Shown: positions 1 to 6,179 of the stretch, piece by piece | Numbering within the stretch: position 1 is the first letter of the stretch | How the letters are laid out: each line of letters starts with the position of its first letter | Source: an uncultured bacterium | GTDB lineage: Bacteria; Cyanobacteriota; Vampirovibrionia; Gastranaerophilales; Gastranaerophilaceae | Assembly: GCA_902765655.1 (NCBI GenBank) | Contig: CACXAK010000071.1 | Span: 1 to 7,338 of the forward strand | Reading direction: 5' to 3' | DNA length: 7,338 bases | The notes under the pieces: generated by a model | Database searches by the model: none | Told to the model about the DNA's origin: nothing | Seen by the model: only the letters and a program-made list of their open reading frames with translations | Translations under genes and position numbers: made by a program

Positions 1-236
1 GCCCAATTGTCATTTACGGTATTGTATACAAGTGAAAAAAATGAGTGAATTTGCAGCTTTTCAGTACAGTCAATCGTTAATTTTTCCAATACTTTTTTCT
101 GAAAATCATTTTTGAGTGTTGAATTTTGAACGAGGACAAGTATTTCTGATGCACTAACTCCGCTGTTTAAAAGTTGTACATATTTATCTATCAAAATATC
201 TGTTTTATCAGAAACTAAACTTCCCTCAATAAACAT
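1..236 (-). CDS. UvrD/RecB-like helicase, N-terminal fragment (runs off window)
   Basis: The minus-strand reading frame is open from ATG at 236 to the window edge (78 complete codons). It begins MFIEGSLVSDKTDILIDKY, continues through GVSASEILVLVQNS, and later reads LQIHSFFSLVYNTVNDNW. This order matches the N-terminus of UvrD/PcrA/RecB superfamily 1 helicases: a Walker A region, then 'G(V)xxxxILVLTF', then a 'TFHSL' motif Ib-like stretch. Such proteins use ATP to unwind DNA in repair or recombination. What is odd is that the P-loop reads GSLVSDKT, with aspartate where the invariant glycine of GKT is expected, so ATP binding may be weakened or lost. AGGGAG lies 11 nt before the ATG, supporting this start. 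The family call is inference from motif order; the rest of the protein is outside the window, so a nuclease domain cannot be assessed. Confidence 0.62.
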   Translation of the reverse strand, partial: MFIEGSLVSDKTDILIDKYVQLLNSGVSASEILVLVQNSTLKNDFQKKVLEKLTIDCTEKLQIHSFFSLVYNTVNDNW

Positions 237-255
237 ATAGAGCAATACTCCCTAT

Positions 256-283
256 GATGTATTTTAGCATGAAAACCTGTCAA
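256..283 (-). promoter_or_regulatory. Possible promoter of the helicase-like gene
   Basis: On the minus strand a perfect -35 hexamer TTGACA (278-283) is followed, after 16 nt, by TACATC (256-261), a poor -10. An AGGGAG ribosome site (248-253) follows. The -35 is convincing; the -10 is weak. Confidence 0.35.
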
Positions 284-332
284 AAATGTACACCCTAAAT
301 ATGATGTTTAAAATTTAAAAATGTTTTATTAT

Positions 333-363
333 TTGAGTATCGAAAAAGTGTCACGGATACAAT
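333..363 (+). promoter_or_regulatory. Promoter of the winged-helix gene
   Basis: TTGAGT (333-338) and TACAAT (358-363) are separated by 19 nt. This would start transcription near 370, giving a leader of about 25 nt that contains a strong ribosome site GGAAGGAG (378-385), 9 nt before the ATG at 395. The hexamers are good but the spacer is slightly long. Confidence 0.45.
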
Positions 364-394
364 TATTTATTTTAGATGGAAGGAGAAACAGATT

Positions 395-622
395 ATGGCA
401 ACATCAAAAAAAGTTAGTTTAACATTAGAAGAGCAAATAGGTTTCAGCGCAGGAGAAATTTATGAATATCTCCATACAAACGGAACTGTATCTTTTTCTA
501 AAATGAAAAAAGATTTAGATTTGAAAGGTAATTTTGCAGATTTAGGTTTAGGTTGGTTAGCAAGAGAAAACAAAGTTGAAATTCAACAAAAAGGACCTGC
601 TGTAAAAGTTAGTTTAAGATAA
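395..622 (+). CDS. Small winged helix-turn-helix protein (DUF2582-like)
   Basis: A 75-residue soluble cytoplasmic protein with no signal peptide, membrane segment or cysteine. After a short basic start it reads IGFSAGEIYEYLHTNGTVSF, then SKMKKDLDLKG, then FADLGLGWLARENKVEI, and ends in a beta strand (AVKVSLR). This is the pattern I associate with the DUF2582 winged-helix family: IG..AG.I...L...G..S...L......F..ALGWLAREGKI. Members are thought to be small winged-helix proteins of unknown role; DNA binding is an inference from the fold. The start is fixed by GGAAGGAG 9 nt upstream. The gene is monocistronic: it has its own promoter, is divergent from the helicase-like gene, and ends at a strong intrinsic terminator. 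Its target is unknown; a link to the helicase-like neighbour is only positional. Confidence 0.8.
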   Translation: MATSKKVSLTLEEQIGFSAGEIYEYLHTNGTVSFSKMKKDLDLKGNFADLGLGWLARENKVEIQQKGPAVKVSLR

Positions 623-667
623 TTAACCGGATTCACCACTATTTAAAATATATATCAATTAAAGCAA

Positions 668-700
668 AAAGCTCATACTGTTTATGGTATGGGCTTTTAT
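668..700 (+). terminator. Intrinsic terminator of the winged-helix gene
   Basis: An 11-bp stem, AAAGCTCATAC (668-678) with GTATGGGCTTT (687-697) including one G-T pair, encloses an 8-nt loop and runs into TTTTATTAATAATT. It lies 46 nt after the stop codon and is oriented for the plus-strand gene. Confidence 0.82.
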
Positions 701-705
701 TAATA

Positions 706-736
706 ATTAAAAAGCCGATTGTGTTACAACCGACTT
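706..736 (-). terminator. Intrinsic terminator of the first GPFADLFA-family gene
   Basis: Read on the minus strand, AAGTCGGTTG (736-727) pairs over 10 bp (two G-T pairs) with CAATCGGCTT (721-712) around a 5-nt loop, then runs into TTTTTAATTATTA. Sixteen bases at 706-721 are identical to 1350-1365 in the terminator of the paralogous gene. It lies back to back with the plus-strand terminator at 668-700, so the two convergent genes are separated cleanly. Confidence 0.82.
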
Positions 737-790
737 AAAAAAAAGTGTGTGAGTAAATATATATTATAAGTTTTAAAAATTTTCAGCTCT

Positions 791-1201
791 CTAAGCGAAC
801 AAATCAGCAAACGGGCCGTTTGGATCTGCAATGCGTGCAGCTACTGCTCCGTCTTCAACTGATTTTAATCCCGGTAAAACGATTTCGTTTAAACCGTTTG
901 CAACACTTGCAACCTGTTGCGGTGTTACTTTATAGTTAAACCCTAATCCTGCCAAAATAGCATTTGTTTCATTTGCAATGTCACTGTCTTTTGGAGAGAA
1001 TTTTGAAATTTTTACTCCATAAAGATTCTGTGCATTTTTTGTTAATAAATCGGTTTCGTTTTCTAAACCTTTAAATGCTGCTTTTGTTTCAACTTCCTTT
1101 ACTTCTTCTTTCTGACCTTCTTGCGCTTTTTTAGCTGCTTCCTGACCAATAAGTAAGTTGTAGTTGTTGTACTTTCCGAATTTGTTAAATTCAACTGCCA
1201 T
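791..1201 (-). CDS. Unknown small protein, GPFADLFA-family paralog 1
   Basis: A 136-residue protein of unknown function. I chose ATG at 1201 (MAVEFNKFGKY), because AGAAGGAGA lies 7 nt upstream; an upstream GTG at 1228 would add nine residues but would put the ribosome site inside the coding region. The N-terminal half is hydrophilic, with a charged, lysine/glutamate-rich helical stretch (QEAAKKAQEGQKEEVKEVET). The C-terminal 62 residues form the conserved part, containing NYKVTPQQVASVANGLN and ending VAARIADPNGPFADLFA. This block aligns without gaps to the protein at 1414-1812 (38 of 62 identical by my count), while the N-termini differ. No cysteine, signal peptide or membrane segment is visible. 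The gene is monocistronic with its own operator-like repeat, leader and terminator. The absolutely conserved last eight residues suggest a C-terminal recognition tag or partner-binding tail; this is inference. Confidence 0.82.
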   Translation of the reverse strand: MAVEFNKFGKYNNYNLLIGQEAAKKAQEGQKEEVKEVETKAAFKGLENETDLLTKNAQNLYGVKISKFSPKDSDIANETNAILAGLGFNYKVTPQQVASVANGLNEIVLPGLKSVEDGAVAARIADPNGPFADLFA

Positions 1202-1208
1202 AACTTGG

Positions 1209-1235
1209 TCTCCTTCTATTTTACTCACATGATTG
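1209..1235 (-). promoter_or_regulatory. Conserved leader and ribosome site of paralog 1
   Basis: On the minus strand this leader reads CAAT-C-ATGTGAG (1235-1224), then an A-rich stretch, then AGAAGGAGA (1217-1209). The leader of paralog 2 has the same arrangement (CAATATGTGAG, 1843-1833, then AAAAAGGAGA). Shared leader sequence in AT-rich intergenic DNA supports common ancestry or a common post-transcriptional signal. Confidence 0.5.
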
Positions 1236-1277
1236 TTTACGGCATGTTTTTAATAATCTTTAGGATTTTGTCATGGA

Positions 1278-1297
1278 TTGTTAAGTTTTTGTAACAA
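1278..1297. promoter_or_regulatory. Candidate operator upstream of paralog 1
   Basis: A perfect inverted repeat TTGTTA-N8-TAACAA lies 76 nt before the ATG at 1201. The same arms with the same 8-nt spacer occur upstream of paralog 2 (1941-1960); the spacer sequences differ. The pattern is that of a dimeric regulator site. No clear -10/-35 pair is visible nearby (a weak ATGACA sits just downstream on the minus strand), so the exact promoter is unresolved. Confidence 0.4.
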
Positions 1298-1349
1298 ACT
1301 CTAACTAAACCCTCTTCTAATTTTAGGAGAGGACCCGGAGTGATAAAAT

Positions 1350-1382
1350 ATTAAAAAGCCGATTGGATATCCAATCGGCTTT
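1350..1382 (-). terminator. Intrinsic terminator of paralog 2
   Basis: Bases 1355-1382 are a perfect 28-bp palindrome (arms AAAGCCGATTGGAT and ATCCAATCGGCTTT). On the minus strand it runs into TTTTTAATATTTT. It sits 31 nt after the stop codon at 1414. The first 16 bases of this element on the plus strand match the paralog 1 terminator exactly. Confidence 0.85.
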
Positions 1383-1413
1383 AAATATGTGAGAGAGAAG
1401 ATTTTATTATGAT

Positions 1414-1812
1414 TTATGCAAATAAGTCGGCGAATGGTCCTTTTGGTGTTGCAACTCTTGCTGCAACTGCATTATCATCTGCAGTATTTAATGCAGGAAT
1501 AGTTTGATTATTTAGTCCATCAGCTACACTTGCTACTGCTTTTGGAGTTACCTTAAAGTTATATCCTAATTGTTCCATTATTTTGTTTGTATTTGATGCA
1601 ATTTCTCTTGATTCTGCTATATTCACATCAGAGCTGTTATAAGGATTTACTAATCCCAATTCTTCTCGTTTTACATTATCTGATGTTAATTTAATCGGTT
1701 GAGATAATTTTGCCTGTTCTGTTTTTGCAGCTTGCAAACTTGGTTTACTCCAAAAATCAGATACTTTGTAAAAATTGTTTCCGCTTCCGTTTACTCCGTT
1801 TGTTCCGCCCAT
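1414..1812 (-). CDS. Unknown small protein, GPFADLFA-family paralog 2
   Basis: A 132-residue protein of unknown function. The start at 1812 is fixed by AAAAAGGAG 8 nt upstream. It opens with a glycine/asparagine-rich stretch (MGGTNGVNGSGNNFYKV), passes through a polar middle, and ends with the conserved C-terminal 62-residue block: NFKVTPKAVASVADGLN, then NAVAARVATPKGPFADLFA. The block is about 61% identical and ungapped relative to the protein at 791-1201. The DNA encoding the shared tail uses different codons in the two genes (for example GGGCCGTTT on one side and GGTCCTTTT on the other, read on the plus strand after complementing), so the match reflects selection on the protein rather than very recent copying. 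No cysteine, signal peptide or membrane helix is seen. It has its own operator-like site, leader hairpin and terminator, and lies downstream of lepA but separated from it by 354 nt. Confidence 0.83.
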   Translation of the reverse strand: MGGTNGVNGSGNNFYKVSDFWSKPSLQAAKTEQAKLSQPIKLTSDNVKREELGLVNPYNSSDVNIAESREIASNTNKIMEQLGYNFKVTPKAVASVADGLNNQTIPALNTADDNAVAARVATPKGPFADLFA

Positions 1813-1820
1813 TGTTCAAT

Positions 1821-1851
1821 CTCCTTTTTGTTCTCACATATTGTGATATGT
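1821..1851 (-). promoter_or_regulatory. Leader of paralog 2: hairpin followed by ribosome site
   Basis: A 6-bp stem ACATAT/ATATGT with a 4-nt loop (1836-1851) stands just upstream of AAAAAGGAG (1829-1821). Its downstream arm overlaps the ATGTGAG block shared with paralog 1. It is AT-rich and weak, so it could be temperature- or ligand-sensitive, or simply incidental. Confidence 0.35.
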
Positions 1852-1940
1852 TTTAATCGTTCATCCTATTGATAAGATTTTCCATCTCTCGTATATATAT
1901 AAAGTATTTTTGAATCAGGAAATTGCATGATTTGACTAAT

Positions 1941-1960
1941 TTGTTAACAAATGTTAACAA
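1941..1960. promoter_or_regulatory. Candidate operator upstream of paralog 2
   Basis: TTGTTA-N8-TAACAA, identical in arms and spacing to 1278-1297. Here it is also a tandem 10-bp direct repeat, TGTTAACAAA twice (1942-1951 and 1952-1961), which would put two half-sites on the same face of the helix. It lies 128 nt before the ATG at 1812. A TATATA-rich stretch at 1891-1901 between operator and gene could supply a -10 box. Confidence 0.42.
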
Positions 1961-1963
1961 AAG

Positions 1964-1995
1964 ACGCTAGGATACTAGGGCACTAAGGCACTAAG
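1964..1995 (+). repeat. 8-bp tandem repeat array A (four units)
   Basis: Four consecutive in-register octamers: ACGCTAGG, ATACTAGG, GCACTAAG, GCACTAAG. All fit NNNCTARG. Related arrays occur at 2132-2147 (inverted) and 6998-7037. They lie only in intergenic DNA in this window. This resembles short tandemly repeated repetitive sequences described in cyanobacteria, although those are typically heptamers. Confidence 0.7.
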
Positions 1996-2144
1996 TTCTT
2001 ATCAGGTTATTAATGTTAGTAATAATCGTACTATATTGAAAATAACTAACTCATGTAAAGAACTTAACGACTTTATTTGTAGGGCAAGTATGACCAACCT
2101 GCAATTCTATACGACTTACCCGACCTACCTTCTTAGTGCCTTAG
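1983..2144. repeat. Nested inverted repeats between lepA and paralog 2
   Basis: The outer arms are a perfect 13-bp inverted repeat: CTAAGGCACTAAG (1983-1995) and its complement at 2132-2144. The middle arms are TAAGTTCTT (1992-2000) and AAGAACTTA (2058-2066). The inner arms are TTATTA (2007-2012) and TAATAA (2020-2025). Outer and middle arms overlap by four bases, so they may be alternative pairings. The lepA transcript would contain this structure just after its stop codon. The rest of the 1813-2166 interval holds no gene that I can support; no classical U-tract terminator for lepA is visible. Confidence 0.55.
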
Positions 2145-2147
2145 GTA
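2132..2147 (-). repeat. 8-bp tandem repeat array C (two units, inverted)
   Basis: Read on the minus strand the units are TACCTAAG and GCACTAAG in register. They lie 20 nt beyond the lepA stop codon and in opposite orientation to array A, creating the 13-bp inverted repeat. Confidence 0.6.
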
Positions 2148-2166
2148 TTTTACTGCCTTTGTTAAG

Positions 2167-3969
2167 TTACTCTTCTTCCAAACTTAAAATAGCCATAAAT
2201 GCTTCTTGCGGTATTTCTACACTACCGACGGATTTCATACGCTTTTTACCGCGTTTTTGTTTTTCAAGAAGTTTTCTTTTACGGGAAATATCACCGCCAT
2301 AGCATTTTGCAAGTACGTTTTTGCGCATTGCTTTAATATTTGTTCTTGCGATAATTCTGCCCCCGACTGCTGCCTGAATTGGAACTTCAAAAAGTTGTTT
2401 TGGGATAATTTCTTTTAATTTTACCGTTAATTTTTGCCCTATATAATAAGCGCTGTCAGTATGACAGATTACAGAAAGTGCATCCACTACTTCACCTGAA
2501 AGCATAATATCAAGTTTTACAAGATTTGAACGCTTGTACCCGCAAAATTCATAATCCATGCTAGCGTAACCCTTTGTGCGGGATTTTAATTGGTCATAAA
2601 AGTCTGTAATCACTTCGCTTAACGGGATTTCATAGGTTAAATCAACTCTGACTTTGTCTAAATAAGTCATGTTAATAAATATTCCGCGTTTTGACTGCGC
2701 CAAATCCATTAAAGTTCCGACATAATCGTTTGGCGCAAGAATTTGCACTTTTACATACGGTTCTTCAATAAAATCACGATACTGGGCATCAGGAAGATTT
2801 GAAGGGTTATCAATATCCAATACTTCACCGTTTGTTTTGTGAACCTTATAAACAACAGATGGAGCGGTGGTAATCAAAGATAAATCATATTCACGTTCCA
2901 GACGTTCCTGAATGATTTCCATGTGAAGCATGCCCAAAAAACCGCATCTGAACCCAAATCCCAGAGCATTTGATGTTTCCGGCTCAAATGTAATTGAGCT
3001 GTCATTAAGTTTTAATTTTTCCAATGCTTCTTTCAAATCGGCATAGTCTTCATTATCGACAGGATAAAGTCCTGAAAATACCATTGGCAGTGCTTCTTTG
3101 TAGCCGGGTAACGGCTCTGATGCACTGTTTTCAACCGTAGTGAGAGTATCTCCGACAAATCTTGTGAGTTCTTTTATCGATCCCGCAAAATATCCGACAT
3201 CTCCGCATTTTAATTGTTTTACAGGTACTCTTTGCGGATTTTGATACCCAAGTTCAACAATCTCACATTCCTTGCCTGTTGCCATAAATCTGACCTTATC
3301 GCCAAGATTCATAACCCCGTCAACCACTTTAAAATAACAGACGGTTCCCAAATATTGGTCATATACACTGTCAAAAATCAATGCACGTAACGGCTTATCG
3401 GTATTATCAACAGGTGCAGGTATATAGTCAACAATGGCTTCTAACACATCTTCAATCCCTTCACCTGTTTTGGCACTTACTGGTATTGCAACAGATGTAT
3501 CAAGACCCAAAATTTCTTCTATCTCCTGTTTTACTTTTTCGACATCAGCAGATGGCAGGTCAATTTTATTAATTACAGGAATAATTTCAAGATTTTGTTC
3601 AATAGCAAGATAAACATTTGCTAATGTTTGCGCTTCAACCCCCTGAGTGGCATCAACGATTAGCAATGCACCCTCGCAAGCCGCAAGTGAACGTGATACT
3701 TCATAAGAAAAATCAACGTGCCCCGGGGTATCGATAAGATTTAACTCATATTCTTTGCCATCATGCGCCTTATAATTCATTCTTGCCGCATTGAGTTTAA
3801 TTGTAATTCCGCGTTCACGCTCAATATCCATAGAATCAAGAAGCTGTTCCTGCATGTCTCTTTGAGAAACAGTACCTGTTTTTTCAAGCAATCTGTCGGC
3901 AAGGGTAGATTTGCCGTGATCAATATGTGCTATTATACAAAAATTTCTAACATTATCTCGTAGTGTCAT
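2167..3969 (-). CDS. lepA: Elongation factor 4 (LepA), ribosome-associated GTPase
   Basis: A complete 600-residue protein of usual family length. LepA/EF4 is a translational GTPase that binds the ribosome and is reported to back-translocate it or affect initiation and assembly; it is normally dispensable in good conditions. All GTPase motifs are visible: G1 AHIDHGKS (14-21), G2 around RGITIK with T56, G3 DTPGH (80-84), G4 NKID (134-137) and G5 SAK (165-167). Translation-factor domains II, III and V follow, then the LepA-specific C-terminal domain with its basic [20 protein letters not shown] segment. The start is right because the standard N-terminal [14 protein letters not shown] is only 7 residues in. 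There is no Shine-Dalgarno site; a -10 box sits 6 nt before the ATG, predicting a leaderless mRNA. It is separated from upstream rpoD by a terminator. Confidence 0.98.
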   Translation of the reverse strand: MTLRDNVRNFCIIAHIDHGKSTLADRLLEKTGTVSQRDMQEQLLDSMDIERERGITIKLNAARMNYKAHDGKEYELNLIDTPGHVDFSYEVSRSLAACEGALLIVDATQGVEAQTLANVYLAIEQNLEIIPVINKIDLPSADVEKVKQEIEEILGLDTSVAIPVSAKTGEGIEDVLEAIVDYIPAPVDNTDKPLRALIFDSVYDQYLGTVCYFKVVDGVMNLGDKVRFMATGKECEIVELGYQNPQRVPVKQLKCGDVGYFAGSIKELTRFVGDTLTTVENSASEPLPGYKEALPMVFSGLYPVDNEDYADLKEALEKLKLNDSSITFEPETSNALGFGFRCGFLGMLHMEIIQERLEREYDLSLITTAPSVVYKVHKTNGEVLDIDNPSNLPDAQYRDFIEEPYVKVQILAPNDYVGTLMDLAQSKRGIFINMTYLDKVRVDLTYEIPLSEVITDFYDQLKSRTKGYASMDYEFCGYKRSNLVKLDIMLSGEVVDALSVICHTDSAYYIGQKLTVKLKEIIPKQLFEVPIQAAVGGRIIARTNIKAMRKNVLAKCYGGDISRKRKLLEKQKRGKKRMKSVGSVEIPQEAFMAILSLEEE

Positions 3970-3975
3970 AATCTG

Positions 3976-4003
3976 ATTATATATAAAAAATGCGCTAAAA
4001 CAA
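3976..4003 (-). promoter_or_regulatory. lepA promoter, predicted leaderless
   Basis: On the minus strand TTGTTT (4003-3998) is followed after 16 nt by a perfect TATAAT (3981-3976). Only 6 nt (CAGATT) separate the -10 box from the ATG at 3969, so transcription should begin at or next to the start codon. No ribosome binding site is present. Confidence 0.68.
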
Positions 4004-4010
4004 GATTATA

Positions 4011-4040
4011 AAAAACCTCTCTTTGATAAGAGAGGTTTTT
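4011..4040 (-). terminator. Intrinsic terminator of the dnaG-rpoD operon
   Basis: A perfect 12-bp stem, AAAAACCTCTCT (4011-4022) with AGAGAGGTTTTT (4029-4040), around a 6-nt loop. On the minus strand it runs into TTTTTTATAAT. It begins three bases after the rpoD stop codon and isolates rpoD from lepA, which has its own promoter immediately beyond. Confidence 0.9.
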
Positions 4041-4043
4041 AAA

Positions 4044-5135
4044 TTATTCAACATATTCTTCTAATTTTTTCTTTCTGTTCGGATGACGAAGTTTTCTCAG
4101 TGCTTTTGCTTCTATTTGTCTGATACGTTCTCTTGTAACACCAAATAACTGACCAACTTCTTCCAGTGTTCTTTGTCTGCCATCGTCCATACCGAAACGT
4201 AATCTTAATACATCACGTTCTCTAGGTGATAATGTGCAGAGAACTTCTGCCAAATCTTCCTTAAGAAGTTCTGAAGCAACCATTTTAACCGGAGCATCTG
4301 CTTCTCTGTCTTCAATAAAATCACCAAGACGTGAATCTTCTTCTTTACCGATAGGAGTTTCCAAAGACAACGGTTCTTGTGCAATTTTGATTATTTCGCG
4401 AAGTTTTGAAATTGAAACATTCATTTCTGCTGCAAGTTCTTCTTCGGTTGGTTTTCTTGAATATTCCTGAGCGAGTTTTCTTGTTACTTTTTTCAATTTA
4501 TTGATTGTTTCAACCATGTGAACAGGGATTCTGATAGTTCTTGCCTGATCTGCAATTGCACGGGTAATTGCCTGACGAATCCACCATGTTGCATAAGTTG
4601 AGAATTTGAAACCTCTTTCGTGATCAAATTTTTCAGCAGCTCTTATTAACCCTAAATTGCCTTCCTGAATTAAATCTAAGAATAACATTCCTCTGCCGAT
4701 GTATTTTTTTGCAATACTTACAACAAGACGTAAATTTGCCTGAACGAGTTTTCTTTTTGCAATTGCTCCTGCGCTTCCGCCTTCTAATATTTGTCTTGCA
4801 AGTGCAATTTCATCATTTGCAGACAACAATTTAATACGGCCGATTTCGCGCAAATACAAACGAACAGGGTCATCAATTGCGATACTTTTAGGAACTTCCA
4901 AATCTCTTGGATCCGGCTCATCTGAAGAATGCATCATATAAATATCATCTGATGAAACCTTATCGCCCATTTTTGAAGTTACAATATCTTCAATGTTATC
5001 GGTTGATATATCAACATTCATATAATTGATTGCGTCACTGTCAAGCGAATCATCTTCGCCTAAACCTCTTAAATCTAACGTATCTTCTTCCTCAATACTT
5101 ACAACTGAAGAACTACCTTGTCTTTTTCTTGTCAT
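4044..5135 (-). CDS. rpoD: Primary RNA polymerase sigma factor (sigma-70/SigA)
   Basis: A complete 363-residue primary sigma factor that directs core RNA polymerase to -10/-35 promoters. The first 85 or so residues are acidic and low in conservation, in place of a full region 1.1. Region 1.2 (about 88-118) reads [16 protein letters not shown]. Region 2 (about 129-200) has [30 protein letters not shown] and the -10-melting [15 protein letters not shown]. Region 3 follows (about 208-285). Region 4 (about 295-352) has the -35-binding helix-turn-helix, [20 protein letters not shown]. The short length, as in SigA of Firmicutes and cyanobacterial SigA, reflects the missing non-conserved region of proteobacterial RpoD. 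Its ATG abuts the dnaG stop codon (TAGATG), and CGGAG inside the dnaG end serves as its ribosome site, so translation is probably coupled to dnaG. Confidence 0.97.
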   Translation of the reverse strand: MTRKRQGSSSVVSIEEEDTLDLRGLGEDDSLDSDAINYMNVDISTDNIEDIVTSKMGDKVSSDDIYMMHSSDEPDPRDLEVPKSIAIDDPVRLYLREIGRIKLLSANDEIALARQILEGGSAGAIAKRKLVQANLRLVVSIAKKYIGRGMLFLDLIQEGNLGLIRAAEKFDHERGFKFSTYATWWIRQAITRAIADQARTIRIPVHMVETINKLKKVTRKLAQEYSRKPTEEELAAEMNVSISKLREIIKIAQEPLSLETPIGKEEDSRLGDFIEDREADAPVKMVASELLKEDLAEVLCTLSPRERDVLRLRFGMDDGRQRTLEEVGQLFGVTRERIRQIEAKALRKLRHPNRKKKLEEYVE

Positions 5136-6179
5136 CTAATTCATCTCCGATTTTTTTCTTTTATTCTTTATTTTATCTCTTAATTGAATTTGAATTTTAA
5201 GAGCTTCAGGATCGTCATCGTCAATCCTTTTATACATTTTCTTAATGTGTTCTACTTCCTCGACATGCTTACACTGATTGATTTTAGCAATAGTTTCATT
5301 TATAGCGTTTCTGAATTCCTCTTGACTTAAACCTTTGTAGGTTTGTGCGTGTTCGATTAACTCGGGTAAAATCGCTTGCGCATCAGGGTTTTCAACAAAT
5401 TCAGTATATAGGTGTTCGATTAATTCCTTCACATTATTTACGGTACATATCAATTTGTCAATTGTAGATTTTACAATTATTAATATTTCATCATCAAATG
5501 TAACGTCTGACATCATTTCGCTTAATTGAGAGAAAGAAAAATGATTGTCGGGTACTAGAAAAACGCTCAATAAAAATTTTTGCGCTTTTTGTGCCACAGA
5601 ATTATTTTTTGTTACATTCTTAACAATTCTTTCTACCTGAGGAATATTTGCTTTGTCGTAAGATTTTAGCTCTGATTTGATTACATCTGATTCTATGCCC
5701 AAAGTTTGCGCAACCATTTCAACATACTCCGAGCGAATAATTTTATTCTTAATTTCCCCAAGTACAGGGATAATTGTGCTGATAAATTGCGCTTTTTCCT
5801 GCGGAGTTTTGTAATTATCTTTCAGCTTTAAAATACTATTAATCTGAAAATCTATATACAATGGCGCTTTTTCCATATACATCTTGTATGCATCAGCTCC
5901 GACAGAACGGACAAATTCATCGGGATCTTTGCCTTCCGGGGGTGCTATAACACGAATTTCGCATGCATAGCGTTCTGCACTTGAACTGATTGGCAGATAA
6001 CTTTCGTCAAATTGTTTGACATTGCCTAAACCCGCAAAAACTTCTTTTATGACAGAAGCACCTTTAACTGTTGCTTTTTGTCCCGCTCCGTCAGTATCAA
6101 ATGACAGATAAATTCTTCTGGATTTTGTATAACGGGATAACAGGCGAACATGGTCGGGAGTTAATGCTGTTCCGCAAGA
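5136..6179 (-). CDS. dnaG: DNA primase, C-terminal fragment (frame-disrupted dnaG)
   Basis: This frame is open from about 6179 to the stop at 5136 (347 codons). It starts mid-domain at SCGTALTPDHVRLLSRY, continues to IYLSFDTDGAGQKAT (the metal-binding DxD motif of the primase Toprim domain), then EGKDPDEFV, and ends in the helical C-terminal domain that binds the replicative helicase (roughly the last 150 residues). The first ATG in the frame is only at 5882, well inside the protein, so this piece has no start of its own. Together with the N-terminal piece it would make a primase of about 600 residues plus a missing stretch. Its stop codon is immediately followed by rpoD. As written it cannot be made as a working primase; see the N-terminal entry. 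Confidence 0.9.
   Translation of the reverse strand, partial: SCGTALTPDHVRLLSRYTKSRRIYLSFDTDGAGQKATVKGASVIKEVFAGLGNVKQFDESYLPISSSAERYACEIRVIAPPEGKDPDEFVRSVGADAYKMYMEKAPLYIDFQINSILKLKDNYKTPQEKAQFISTIIPVLGEIKNKIIRSEYVEMVAQTLGIESDVIKSELKSYDKANIPQVERIVKNVTKNNSVAQKAQKFLLSVFLVPDNHFSFSQLSEMMSDVTFDDEILIIVKSTIDKLICTVNNVKELIEHLYTEFVENPDAQAILPELIEHAQTYKGLSQEEFRNAINETIAKINQCKHVEEVEHIKKMYKRIDDDDPEALKIQIQLRDKIKNKRKKSEMN

Noticed and set aside
1202..1228. Longer start (GTG at 1228) for paralog 1
   Set aside because: It would place the strong AGAAGGAGA ribosome site inside the coding region and overlap the leader block shared with paralog 2; ATG at 1201 has ideal spacing.
1942..1961. DnaA boxes or a replication origin near the TGTTAACAAA repeats
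   Set aside because: The repeats do not resemble TTATCCACA, and there is no dnaA/dnaN context.
1964..2147. CRISPR-like array
   Set aside because: The units are 8 bp, directly abutting and without spacers, and no cas gene is present; this is a simple tandem repeat family.
2036..2302. Open frame on the plus strand overlapping the lepA 3' end
   Set aside because: Over half lies antisense to the conserved LepA C-terminus, there is no ribosome site or ATG, and the protein resembles nothing I know.
4234..4470. Plus-strand open frame inside rpoD
   Set aside because: It is serine-rich antisense of the sigma region 3/4 coding sequence; a shadow of rpoD.
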